Shown piece after piece: positions 24,201 through 32,058 of a stretch of 52,991 bases of DNA. Positions within the stretch are counted from its first letter, which is position 1; the number at the start of each line of letters is the position of its first letter. Below the pieces are notes generated by a model. The model did no database searches. It saw only the letters and a list, made by a program, of their open reading frames with translations, and had not been told where the DNA came from. A program made the translations under genes and the position numbers. This DNA is from Bacteroidales bacterium (GTDB lineage: Bacteria; Bacteroidota; Bacteroidia; Bacteroidales; Muribaculaceae), in NCBI GenBank assembly GCA_015061085.1, contig SUXG01000015.1, positions 1 to 52,991 of the forward strand, in the 5' to 3' direction.

Positions 24201-25766
24201 GGTAAAGAGGTAGTTGGTGAACCTAAGATGGTTGTAACTCCTCAAGCCGGCACTACTGTTAAAGCTCTAACATCAGACGTTATCACAATCTCATTCGAAA
24301 ACGTAACAGAAGTTAAGATCAACGATTACGCTCTTATTGAAGCCTACTGTAAGATATCAATCATCAAGCCTGATGGTTCTTACTACCGTACAATGCCTAT
24401 AGCTATTGAAGGCGAAACCAACAAGTTCCGTCTTGTGAACTTCGATGGTTCAGACTTTAATTTGACAGCAGAGGGTACTTATGGTATCTGGATCAATGGT
24501 ATCCCATCACCTGCATTCTATATGGACGGCGTGGCTGCTCCTGAATTCTATGAAAAAGCCTTTGTGACAGTAGCTTCTTATACATACGTGGCAGAACCTG
24601 CTGAGGGTTATGTTTCATCTCTTGAAAATGTAGCATTGACATTTAATCCTGAAGTTGAAAGCATAAACACAGACGCTACAAGCGAAGTTGTCCTTTACAA
24701 AGATAATGAAGAAGTTGAAAGAATTTCAGCTAAAGAATTGCAACTTGTAGGTTGGGGTGCGTCAGGCTCATCATTATCTATCCAATTCTCAAAAGAATAT
24801 GTTGAAAATGGTGAATACAAAGTCGTAATTCCTGCTAATGTAGTAGTACTTGAAGGTGGTGTCGTGAATAATGAAATCACTCTTAACTATGCAATAGGTG
24901 GCGGATCATCTGATTGGACTGTAGTTGCTGATCCTGCTCCTGGTGTTGTGAATGAACTTACAACTATCTTCGTGACATTCGAAGGAGCATCACAAATCGC
25001 AGTATCTCCTGAAGCAGGTCCTAATGATTTCCCATATTATGGCACTGTGGCTGAAGATGGTACAGTGACTAAAGTTCCTTATAGCATATTCACATTTGCT
25101 GAAGGTCTTAATGTCATAAGTCTCTCAATCCAAAATGAAGAGCAAAAACTTTCAGAACCTGGTAAATACGCAGTTATTATCCCTGCAGCTTATTGTACAG
25201 TTGATGGTGTTGCAATGACAGAAGATATTCGTCTTGACTATACTATCGAAGGTGCACAACCTGAATACACTGTTGTAATTAACCCTGCTGATGGTGCAAC
25301 TGTAAATGGAGAACAACTCTATGAAATCACAGTGACATTCGACGGTGCTAAGGCTATCGAACTCAATGGCGACCAAGCTACTACATTCTACCAACTTGAT
25401 GAAAACGGCAGCCCAATTGCTAACATTTATCAAAATATGAGTGCAGAAGGTAATGTTGCTAAGTTTACTGTAATGGAACTTCATAAGCCTTACCTCGATG
25501 CAGCCGGTACATTCCAATTCACTATCCCTGTTGGTATGGTGACTGTTACAGACAACAATGGTGTTATAGGTAAGAATAAGGAAAATATCGTAGCTACTTA
25601 CTATAGCAATGGTGTAGGTGTTGACGTTATCGGTGTTGATGCTAAAGATCTCAATATCTACACTGTAAGTGGTATGCTCATCAAGCGTAATGGTACTTAC
25701 GATGATGTTAAGGCTCTTGAACCGGGTATCTACATCATCAATGGTAAGAAGTTTTACGTTAAGTAA
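21291..25766 (+). CDS. Giant secreted protein of tandem Ig-like repeats with sorting tail
   Basis: A 1491-residue protein with a signal peptide (about 1-31, ending YAQA). After an N-terminal beta domain (about 33-148) come about eleven tandem modules of 110-125 residues. Most open with a PxxGs/t stretch (for example VVTPEDGSEIES, VTPQAGTTVKAL, NPADGATVNG) and close with a G-Y-IP-A-G-x-F strand such as GTYGIWIPVGAF. These resemble SbsA/Big_5 Ig-like folds. The last 46 residues (LNIYTVSGMLIKRNGTYDDV, ending GIYIINGKKFYVK) form a type-IX-secretion-like sorting tail. No catalytic motif is seen. It is probably a surface or matrix protein, AT-rich in codon use, and transcribed alone. Confidence 0.82.
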   Translation: MEKKSLLTANWLKAAFLLMVMCFSGLYAQANTTNTVDLGEGNDGYLKPGQTYIIPANTIATGRYYSNYDGTITLTSSVSANTNLVPFTDNTYSDIVESVRDEEANTKTFVFSAGNRGNTVYFKSVVSTTPYEVKFDYVRASNLEDYVKSIVPEDGSVVSSLKDFTINFTTKIYGVRNSAKLYKGETLVAEKTLEDKANVNTYSFSFDEEITESGDYTLVFPEETFTCGSGMKGSSEWKFYYTIDAPQPKMNVSLIGGATEAEAVTFNNLNGVVTFENTTATIKDEYANIGLYGALPGAPAGMGTWYVHYAVTKVSDTEYTLTPNADELASLNTDRAYQFKIPEGYFTYADGSKSPAYETWVKYEAPQVSDVTIAFSPIGGTEDAPAQVALEDLSNITLTLTGAESIALSTAALVEDSAIRLRAWNQYWEDYSDAIVYKPELVEGTTYKLVPFDEYYATNIPMLSSGKYELNIPAGTFVFNGEETNINLTTTTYYNLVLPTYTILPEPNSTIEATETEGLMQVQIRFNNESSVTPSQTVTASLKKDGVVVEEGIFAQKNWAQQNMAYIWFSKTYTESGEYEVVLPEGYVTLGSGAAAEAMTIKYTVVGSVSTEPVLVVTPEGGTEDAPVAIDVFEFVVKAENATRIDYANGGGWMALNGWVTNRSGQEGWNNSMWPTITRVDDATLKFTFENYSIEEILEGTTNGKYQFYIPAGDLWFNGDEAQKCEEVALYYTYNGGVSVPEVILTPAVGSTVSSIEAETITFEVKNASEVTVNPLMLDYNNDPVCLLIDPNNNWISVYPVAVEGETNKFKFVPFDGQPQYPFTTEGTYGIWIPVGAFDIDGVEYEGLYEEKYITVGSSVEPVMVVTPEDGSEIESYEDIRISFEGVTTVEINPSALDAEFGKVMLIPDDNWFSSAVAKPVAVEGETNVFALEVIDGQLPATFSTLLFCMEEGTFWMDGADSPAIEYTYKGKEVVGEPKMVVTPQAGTTVKALTSDVITISFENVTEVKINDYALIEAYCKISIIKPDGSYYRTMPIAIEGETNKFRLVNFDGSDFNLTAEGTYGIWINGIPSPAFYMDGVAAPEFYEKAFVTVASYTYVAEPAEGYVSSLENVALTFNPEVESINTDATSEVVLYKDNEEVERISAKELQLVGWGASGSSLSIQFSKEYVENGEYKVVIPANVVVLEGGVVNNEITLNYAIGGGSSDWTVVADPAPGVVNELTTIFVTFEGASQIAVSPEAGPNDFPYYGTVAEDGTVTKVPYSIFTFAEGLNVISLSIQNEEQKLSEPGKYAVIIPAAYCTVDGVAMTEDIRLDYTIEGAQPEYTVVINPADGATVNGEQLYEITVTFDGAKAIELNGDQATTFYQLDENGSPIANIYQNMSAEGNVAKFTVMELHKPYLDAAGTFQFTIPVGMVTVTDNNGVIGKNKENIVATYYSNGVGVDVIGVDAKDLNIYTVSGMLIKRNGTYDDVKALEPGIYIINGKKFYVK

Positions 25767-25794
25767 TCACTGATTATCAATCATACTTAATGTG

Positions 25795-25822
25795 TCGGGC
25801 GACCATTTGGTCGCCCGATATT
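25795..25822 (+). terminator. Terminator of the 1491-residue gene
   Basis: A 10 bp GC-rich perfect stem (TCGGGCGACC at 25795-25804 with 25809-25818) is followed by TATTTATT. It lies 28 bases after the stop codon. Confidence 0.85.
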
Positions 25823-25976
25823 TATTAATAATGCCTTATGTATTATTATTGTATGCGTGCGCGTATGAGTTTGCAATAACATAAGAGAGGAGAAAGTATT
25901 ATTGTTGGTAAGGATTGAGAGTTAAATTGAGTTTCTGGATGGAAGTGTAAAAACAGTGTTAAAAGTATTGAAATGT

Positions 25977-26007
25977 TTTGTTGAGCAGATAAAAAGTAGT
26001 AACTTTG
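25977..26007 (+). promoter_or_regulatory. Promoter of metK
   Basis: TTTG (25977-25980), 19 bases, TAACTTTG (26000-26007), a perfect consensus. Transcription would begin about 10 bases before the SAM aptamer. Confidence 0.85.
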
Positions 26008-26022
26008 CATCGTAAAATAGAA

Positions 26023-26075
26023 AGTGGAAAAATTTGGCTGCTTGCAACCACTAAAAAAAATGCTAAAACTGCAAA
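26023..26075 (+). promoter_or_regulatory. SAM-II-like riboswitch upstream of metK
   Basis: P1 stem AGTGG/CCACT (26023-26027 with 26048-26052) encloses a loop with ATTTGG and CTTGCAA. An A-rich strand and the conserved TGCTAAAACTGC (26061-26072) follow. This is the layout of the SAM-II class (UUGCAA in the loop, A-run, GCUAAA downstream). It stands before the SAM synthetase gene and is followed by an intrinsic terminator, so excess SAM should switch metK off. I judged the class by eye. Confidence 0.8.
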
Positions 26076-26111
26076 ATTACACAAATGTGTGGTGATTTAA
26101 ATGAGTAGTGA

Positions 26112-26152
26112 TAGCATTTGTCGGAGTAGCCGATGGGTGCTTTTTGTTTTTT
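26112..26152 (+). terminator. Regulated terminator of the metK leader
   Basis: An 11 bp stem with several G-U pairs (26114-26124 with 26130-26140) has an AGTAG loop. It is followed by TTTTTGTTTTTT. Its 5' side TAGCATTT (26112-26119) is fully complementary to AAATGCTA (26058-26065) in the riboswitch core, which gives a mutually exclusive antiterminator. Confidence 0.8.
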
Positions 26153-26186
26153 ATAGCGCAGCAAAAAATAAAAAAGAAATACAACT

Positions 26187-27509
26187 ATGAGTTATTTATT
26201 TACGTCAGAATCAGTGTCGGAAGGACATCCTGACAAAGTGTCGGATCAAATCAGCGATGCTTTGTTAGACCAATTCATCGCTCGCGACCCAAAATCAAAA
26301 GTAGCAATTGAAACGCTTTGCACAACAGGTCAGGTGGTGATTGCCGGAGAAGTGAAGAGTAGTGCATACGTCGATTTGCAAGAAGTTACACGTGAGGTAA
26401 TTAATAAAATCGGATACAATCGAGGCGCATATATGTTTGATGGCGATGCTTGTGGTGTGCTTTCAGCATTGCATGAGCAAAGTGCTGACATCAATCGTGG
26501 TGTCGAACGTGAGGCAGATGAAATGCAAGGCGCCGGCGACCAAGGTATGATGTTCGGATATGCAACAAATGAGACGGAGAACTACATCCCATTGACTTTA
26601 GATTTATCGCATATGTTATTGCGAGAATTGGCAGATATTCGTCGAGAAGGGAAAGAAATGACCTATTACAGAAAAGGTAAGAAGGTGACATATCTTCGCC
26701 CAGACTCTAAAAGCCAAGTGACAGTGGAATATTCAGATGAAGGCAAGCCGATGCGTATTCACACGATTGTTATTTCGACCCAACACGATGATTTTGTGGT
26801 TTCTCTTGATGATACGAAAGCCGCTCAATTAGCTGCTGATGAAGAAATGCTTTCGAAAATTCGTAAGGATGTCGCAGAAGTGTTAATCCCCCGGGTATAT
26901 GCCAAATTGCCGGCGAAAATTCAAGCTCTCTTTGATGATAAAATCATATTACACGTCAATCCGACAGGTAAATTTGTAATCGGTGGACCTCATGGCGACA
27001 CCGGATTGACAGGTAGAAAAATTATTGTTGATACATATGGAGGTCGTGGCGCTCATGGTGGCGGTGCATTTTCGGGGAAAGACCCGTCAAAAGTTGACCG
27101 TTCAGCAGCATATGCAGCTCGTCATGTGGCAAAAAATCTTGTGGCGGCAGGAGTAGCAGATGAAGTGTTGGTGCAAGTAGCATACGCTATAGGTGTGGCA
27201 GAGCCTGTCAGTATTTGTGTAAACACTTATGGCACATCACATGTCGATGTCGCAGATGCTGTCATTGCAGAAAAGGTGGCTGAGATTTTTGACATGCGTC
27301 CGTTTGCTATCGAACGTCGATTAAAATTGCGTAACCCGATATATAGCGAGACAGCGGCATACGGCCATGTTGGCAGAACTCCACAAACTGTCGTGAAGAA
27401 ATTCTCATCAAGATATGAAGGCGACATGGAAGTGGAAGTAGAACTGTTTACATGGGAAAAACTTGACTATGTAGATGCGATAAAGGCAGCTTTTTCAATA
27501 AAAAACTGA
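26187..27509 (+). CDS. metK: S-adenosylmethionine synthetase
   Basis: A 440-residue methionine adenosyltransferase that makes SAM from methionine and ATP. The N-terminus has [20 protein letters not shown], with the ATP-contacting His14. The first signature [12 protein letters not shown] is at 115-126, and the second glycine-rich signature is [19 protein letters not shown]. Length is slightly above the enterobacterial enzyme because of an insert around 160-190, normal for this phylum. Expression should be under the SAM-II-like riboswitch in the leader. It is followed by a separate promoter for the next gene. Confidence 0.97.
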   Translation: MSYLFTSESVSEGHPDKVSDQISDALLDQFIARDPKSKVAIETLCTTGQVVIAGEVKSSAYVDLQEVTREVINKIGYNRGAYMFDGDACGVLSALHEQSADINRGVEREADEMQGAGDQGMMFGYATNETENYIPLTLDLSHMLLRELADIRREGKEMTYYRKGKKVTYLRPDSKSQVTVEYSDEGKPMRIHTIVISTQHDDFVVSLDDTKAAQLAADEEMLSKIRKDVAEVLIPRVYAKLPAKIQALFDDKIILHVNPTGKFVIGGPHGDTGLTGRKIIVDTYGGRGAHGGGAFSGKDPSKVDRSAAYAARHVAKNLVAAGVADEVLVQVAYAIGVAEPVSICVNTYGTSHVDVADAVIAEKVAEIFDMRPFAIERRLKLRNPIYSETAAYGHVGRTPQTVVKKFSSRYEGDMEVEVELFTWEKLDYVDAIKAAFSIKN

Positions 27510-27516
27510 ATTAAAG

Positions 27517-27547
27517 TTGTCTAATTGCGTAAAAGGTGTTATCTTTG
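27517..27547 (+). promoter_or_regulatory. Promoter between metK and ppiD
   Basis: TTG (27517-27519), 20 bases, TATCTTTG (27540-27547), a strong match. A terminator-like hairpin begins 13 bases downstream. Confidence 0.75.
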
Positions 27548-27560
27548 CGTGCTAAAAATG

Positions 27561-27598
27561 CGTAGTGTGGCCAATAGTGGGGGTGCACTGCGTTTTTT
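27561..27598 (+). terminator. Terminator-like hairpin in the ppiD leader
   Basis: CGTAGTG (27561-27567) pairs with CACTGCG (27586-27592), extendable by G-U pairs, and is followed by six T (27593-27598). Coming right after a strong promoter, it could produce an RNA of about 45 bases, act as an attenuator, or serve as the metK terminator. Confidence 0.6.
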
Positions 27599-27646
27599 GG
27601 GATAGTAATTAAGTAAAAAATTAAAACATTATAGCTATAAAAAAGA

Positions 27647-29734
27647 ATGGCAACTTTAGAGAAAATCAGAAGCAAATCAGTATTGCTTATCGTGGTAATC
27701 GGTGTAGCGCTATTGGCGTTCATCGTGGGTGATGCCCTAACCAACGGTCAAAACCTGTTTGGAGATCCTACAACAGTAGCAAAAGTAGACGGTGAAAAAA
27801 TTGATGTGACAGAATTCCAAAGAAAACTTGAAGAACGATCACAGCAAAATCAAAACTCTCAACGTCAAATGGACGATCAAGCGTTGACAGAACAAGTGCT
27901 CAACGAAATGATTATGGAGAAATTGCTCAATAGCGCAATTGAAAAATTGGGTATTTCTGCAAGCAGCGAACAACTTCGCAAACACATGTTTGAGAACTTC
28001 CAAAATCAAGATGTCGCAATGCTCGTACAGCAAATGAATGCTGTAGGCATGAATGCACAGACTCCTGCCGAAGCTCATGACATGATTTTTAATCCTAAAA
28101 AATATGGTTTGTCTGAATCACAAGTTGGCGGATTGCAAGCAGCTTGGATCGGTATGGAAAATGCAGCTAAGGAGCAAATCAAATTGAGAACATACGCTAA
28201 CTTGATGCAAAACACTTTCAAAGCAAACGACCTTGATAAAAAAGCGTTACATGACGATATTAACATCTCTTATAATATCAAATTGGCATACAAACCATAC
28301 GGACAAATTGATGAAGGAAAATATCCTGTAAGCGATGAAGAACTCAAGGCTGAATATGCTAAGATTAAAGAAGAATACAAACTTAATGAGCCTACAAAAT
28401 CAATCCAATTCATCTCTGTGTCAATCGCTCCATCTGATGCTGACATCAAAGCATCAAAAGAGCTTGCTCGTGATGTAGTGGCTTCTTTGAAAGAAAAGAA
28501 TGACATCAGTAAAGATTTGAAGGCTAACGGCGTTATCTCTAACCACAAAGTGCTTCGTGCGAAAGATATTACAGGCGCAACTAAAGCATTCGTGACATCA
28601 GCTCCTATCGATTCTGTTTCTATCGTAAGAGAAGATATCAATGGCTTCACAGTTGTAAAAGTCGGTAAAAAATCAGAGGAAGTAGATTCTATCCAGCTTA
28701 ATCTAGTAAACGTTGTTGGTGATAAACTTCCTGCAAAAGTGCTTGCATCGCTTAATTCAGGCATCAGTCTTGACTCAATCCAAAATGTGTACAAGGATAG
28801 TGTCATGGTTCAAAAAGAAATGTGGCAACAACTAATCACAGCACAAGGTCGTGCTATGATTGACAAGAATCAAGTTGACACGCTTCTTAATGCCGGTTCT
28901 AACTATTTTGAATTTATGAAGCAACCACAAGGCGCAGTTCTCGTTCAAGTAATTAAGAAGAATGCACCGGTGGCAGTATATGAATATGAAGAAGCAAGCT
29001 ATACATTGGCACCAAGTAATGCAACAATCAATGCTGAACGTGAAAAATTGGAAAAATTCATTGCCGAAAATTCTACTGCGGCTAAATTCGTAGAAAACGC
29101 TTCTAAAGCAGGTTATGCAAAAGTTCCTTATCTTGTGAATGCTTCAACACCTGCAATCGGTAGTGCACAGATGTATCAGCCAAACAGCCGTCCGGTAGTG
29201 AAATGGGCAGTGCTTGATGCAAATGTAGGTGAAGTGTCTGAAATATTCGAATCTCTTGATGGAACACGTCCTCAACTATATGTTGCAGCAGTAGAAGCAG
29301 AATTCGATTCATATCTGCCATTCAACTATTCTACAGTGAAGAGCTCATTGGAAAGAACAGTGCGCAATGCAAAAGTTGCAGAAGAAATGGCAAAAACTAT
29401 TGCGGCTAAAAAGACTGTTGACGAAATCGCTGAAGCATTAGGCGTGACAGTGTCTGAAAGAACAGTTGAATTTGGCAATCCAAACAAGATGGGCGATGCA
29501 GAAACACTTGGTAAAGTAGTGACAACAGCAGCAGGTAAGCCGGTTGTGGTTGTTAAAGGCAAAAATGGTATCTACGCCTTTGAAGTGGTATCTACAACAG
29601 ATAACAAATTGGAATTTGACGATTCTAAATACGAACAACAATATGCAGGCAAACATCGTCCTGACTATGAAAAAATCTTCAAAGGAAATAAGAATATAGA
29701 AAATAATATTCTCAAATTCTACGGAGGAAAATAA
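27647..29734 (+). CDS. ppiD: Periplasmic peptidyl-prolyl isomerase/chaperone, PpiD/SurA type
   Basis: A 695-residue membrane-anchored folding factor. An uncleaved N-terminal helix (about 12-32, SVLLIVVIGVALLAFIVGDAL) anchors it in the inner membrane. A SurA_N-like chaperone domain (about 45-190) follows, then a parvulin-like region, less well conserved to my eye, and a C-terminal domain. PpiD helps newly exported outer-membrane proteins fold in the periplasm. The leader is about 95 bases and contains the hairpin described at 27561-27598. A clear terminator follows the gene, so it is monocistronic. Confidence 0.85.
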   Translation: MATLEKIRSKSVLLIVVIGVALLAFIVGDALTNGQNLFGDPTTVAKVDGEKIDVTEFQRKLEERSQQNQNSQRQMDDQALTEQVLNEMIMEKLLNSAIEKLGISASSEQLRKHMFENFQNQDVAMLVQQMNAVGMNAQTPAEAHDMIFNPKKYGLSESQVGGLQAAWIGMENAAKEQIKLRTYANLMQNTFKANDLDKKALHDDINISYNIKLAYKPYGQIDEGKYPVSDEELKAEYAKIKEEYKLNEPTKSIQFISVSIAPSDADIKASKELARDVVASLKEKNDISKDLKANGVISNHKVLRAKDITGATKAFVTSAPIDSVSIVREDINGFTVVKVGKKSEEVDSIQLNLVNVVGDKLPAKVLASLNSGISLDSIQNVYKDSVMVQKEMWQQLITAQGRAMIDKNQVDTLLNAGSNYFEFMKQPQGAVLVQVIKKNAPVAVYEYEEASYTLAPSNATINAEREKLEKFIAENSTAAKFVENASKAGYAKVPYLVNASTPAIGSAQMYQPNSRPVVKWAVLDANVGEVSEIFESLDGTRPQLYVAAVEAEFDSYLPFNYSTVKSSLERTVRNAKVAEEMAKTIAAKKTVDEIAEALGVTVSERTVEFGNPNKMGDAETLGKVVTTAAGKPVVVVKGKNGIYAFEVVSTTDNKLEFDDSKYEQQYAGKHRPDYEKIFKGNKNIENNILKFYGGK

Positions 29735-29754
29735 AAATCAACTTCTGAAATAAG

Positions 29755-29791
29755 AAAGGACCGTCCGCGTTGTTGGTCGGTCCTTTTTGCA
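29755..29791 (+). terminator. Terminator of ppiD
   Basis: A 9 bp stem (AAAGGACCG at 29755-29763 with CGGTCCTTT at 29778-29786) is followed by more T residues. It lies 21 bases after the stop. Confidence 0.85.
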
Positions 29792-29821
29792 AAATATAAC
29801 AGCATACAAATCAGTTCAAAA

Positions 29822-30895
29822 ATGGATAGCGCTCAAAAGACTGTAACAAAAATAAAACCTGCTCTGATAGGTATGACACTTTCAGAATTGGAAAGTGTTG
29901 CTAAGGAAGGAGGAATGCCCCGTTTTGTAGCAAAGCAATTGGCTCAGTGGCTTTATGAAAAGCGAGTGACATCGTTTGACGAGATGGCAAATATCTCAAA
30001 GAAAAATAAGCAATGGCTGGACGAGTATTATGTTGTCGGTCGCACAGAGCCGGTGTCAAGCCTTCGCTCAGAAGACGGAACAGTCAAATATCTGTTTAAT
30101 GTCGGTGATGGAAAAAAGATAGAGTCGGTATATATCCCGGATAAAGATAGGGCAACATTGTGTGTGTCTTCGCAAGTGGGATGTAGAATGAATTGCTATT
30201 TCTGTATGACCGGTAAGCAGGGTTTCAAAGGAAATCTTACAGCGGCACAAATTATTAATCAGATACTATCGATCCCACCTCAAATGCCAAAGGGGTATGA
30301 GCCGATGAATGAGCTGACAAATGTTGTTTTCATGGGGATGGGCGAGCCATTGGACAATTTGTATGAACTGCTTAAGGTGTTGGAGATTATGACAGCTACT
30401 TGGGGAATGGCATGGAGCCCGAAGCGTATTACAGTCTCTACTGTGGGCAAGATTACAGAATTGAAAGAATTACTCGATCGTACACAAGTGCATATCGCCA
30501 TAAGTGTCCATTCAGCCGATCCAATGCAGCGAGCATCTATGATGCCTGTTCAAAAGGCGTATCCGATACAAGGAGTAATGAAATTATTGGCAGGCTATGA
30601 TTTTTCGCATCAGCGTCGTTTGTCGTTGGAGTATATCATGTGGCGCAATGTCAACGATGATTTGGCTCATGCCAATATGTTGATATCCCTGATTGGGAAG
30701 GTGGATTGTCGTGTCAATTTGATACGTTTCCATGCAATTCCGGGTGTCGAATTAGTGTCTTCAAATGAAGAAAAGATGATAATATTTCGCAATTATTTGA
30801 ATTCGAAAGGTATAATATCGACTATACGCGCATCGCGAGGTGAGGATATTATGGCGGCATGTGGAATGTTGGCAGGTAAAGGAGAAAAGAAATAG
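29822..30895 (+). CDS. rlmN: 23S rRNA (adenine2503-C2)/tRNA methyltransferase RlmN
   Basis: A 357-residue radical-SAM methyltransferase. The CxxxCxxC cluster motif is at Cys121, Cys125 and Cys128 (CRMNCYFC), and the methyl-carrying Cys is at about 347 (MAACGMLAGK near the C-terminus). RlmN methylates C2 of A2503 in 23S rRNA and of A37 in some tRNAs; it does so by double SAM use. Sequence also shows VFMGMGEPLDN, typical of RlmN. The related Cfr resistance enzyme is unlikely given the length and context. The gap before pdxA is 36 bases, so co-transcription is possible. Confidence 0.95.
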   Translation: MDSAQKTVTKIKPALIGMTLSELESVAKEGGMPRFVAKQLAQWLYEKRVTSFDEMANISKKNKQWLDEYYVVGRTEPVSSLRSEDGTVKYLFNVGDGKKIESVYIPDKDRATLCVSSQVGCRMNCYFCMTGKQGFKGNLTAAQIINQILSIPPQMPKGYEPMNELTNVVFMGMGEPLDNLYELLKVLEIMTATWGMAWSPKRITVSTVGKITELKELLDRTQVHIAISVHSADPMQRASMMPVQKAYPIQGVMKLLAGYDFSHQRRLSLEYIMWRNVNDDLAHANMLISLIGKVDCRVNLIRFHAIPGVELVSSNEEKMIIFRNYLNSKGIISTIRASRGEDIMAACGMLAGKGEKK

Positions 30896-30931
30896 CCAAT
30901 AGGCATTGTAATAAGAAAATACGAAAAGAAA

Positions 30932-32020
30932 ATGATAAGAGTAGGTATTACCCATGGCGATATAAACGGAGTCGGATATGAAATCATAATGAAAGCTCTA
31001 TCTGATGAGCGAATGATGGAATTGTGTACACCTGTCATCTTTGGCTCGGCAAAACTGATGGCATATTATCGCAATATTGTTAATGTAGAAGGCTTCAATT
31101 ATTCTTTGGTAGATTCAATGGATGATATAATCGAAGGTGAATGTAATTTGATTAATATCAGCAGTGAGGAATTCAAAGTTGAGATCGGTCAGCCGACAGA
31201 AACATCAGGATTAGCGGCAGTCATGTCGCTTAATGCAGCGGTCGATGCTCTAAAGCAAGGATATATTGATGTGTTGGTGACAGCTCCGATTTGCAAAAAG
31301 TCAGTGCAGAGTGAGACGTTTGATTTTCCGGGTCACACAGAATTTCTTGAGCAAGCCTACGGTAACGGATATAAGGCAATGATGCTGATGGTCGGAGATG
31401 AATTGCGTGTGGCATTGGTGACTACACATCTCGCAATAAAAGATATAGCAGAAGCAATCACAAAGGACGCGATTACAGAAAAATTGCGCAATCTGCATAA
31501 CACTATGCGTAAGGATTTTGCAATCGAACGACCAAAAATTGCGGTCTTGGCGCTTAACCCGCATAGTGGCGATGAAGGACTCTTGGGTACAGAAGAACAA
31601 GAGATTATCAAACCGGCAATAGATGAAGCGTTTGAGAATAAGATAATGGCATTTGGTCCATACGCTGCAGATGGCTTTTTCTCGTCAAGAATGTATGAAA
31701 AATTCGATGCCGTCTTAGCGATGTATCATGATCAAGGTCTTGCCCCATTCAAAGCGTTAGTAGCGGAAAATGGTGTTAACTTCACTGCCGGACTTCCATA
31801 CATCAGAACATCGCCCGATCATGGTACTGCTTACGATATTGCAGGTAAAGGGGTAGCAGATCCGACATCAATGAGAGAGGCGATTTACAAGGCTATAAGC
31901 CTGTATCGTAATCGAAAAATCTATATCAAGTTAAAAGCTAATCCATTGAAGAAGCAATATGTCGATAGAAGCGGTGACAAGGAAGTGCTTGACCTTACTA
32001 AAGACGAATTGCAAGATTGA
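30932..32020 (+). CDS. pdxA: 4-hydroxythreonine-4-phosphate dehydrogenase
   Basis: A 362-residue PdxA, which oxidises 4-phosphohydroxy-threonine with NAD in the DXP-dependent vitamin B6 pathway. The metal-binding His residues are visible at 166 (TTHLA), 211 (NPHSGDEG) and 266 (YHDQGLAPFK), with the substrate loop PGHTEFLE at 133-140. Length is slightly above the 330 of enterobacteria. No pdxJ is nearby. It sits between rlmN and a phospholipid gene with short gaps. Confidence 0.95.
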   Translation: MIRVGITHGDINGVGYEIIMKALSDERMMELCTPVIFGSAKLMAYYRNIVNVEGFNYSLVDSMDDIIEGECNLINISSEEFKVEIGQPTETSGLAAVMSLNAAVDALKQGYIDVLVTAPICKKSVQSETFDFPGHTEFLEQAYGNGYKAMMLMVGDELRVALVTTHLAIKDIAEAITKDAITEKLRNLHNTMRKDFAIERPKIAVLALNPHSGDEGLLGTEEQEIIKPAIDEAFENKIMAFGPYAADGFFSSRMYEKFDAVLAMYHDQGLAPFKALVAENGVNFTAGLPYIRTSPDHGTAYDIAGKGVADPTSMREAIYKAISLYRNRKIYIKLKANPLKKQYVDRSGDKEVLDLTKDELQD

Positions 32021-32058
32021 TAAAGTAGATAGATGTTAGACATATAATATTACAGAAA

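Noticed and set aside
21720..25620. Possible CRISPR or DNA repeat array
   Set aside because: The repetition is only at protein level, with diverged modules of about 120 codons. There are no short identical repeats with unique spacers.
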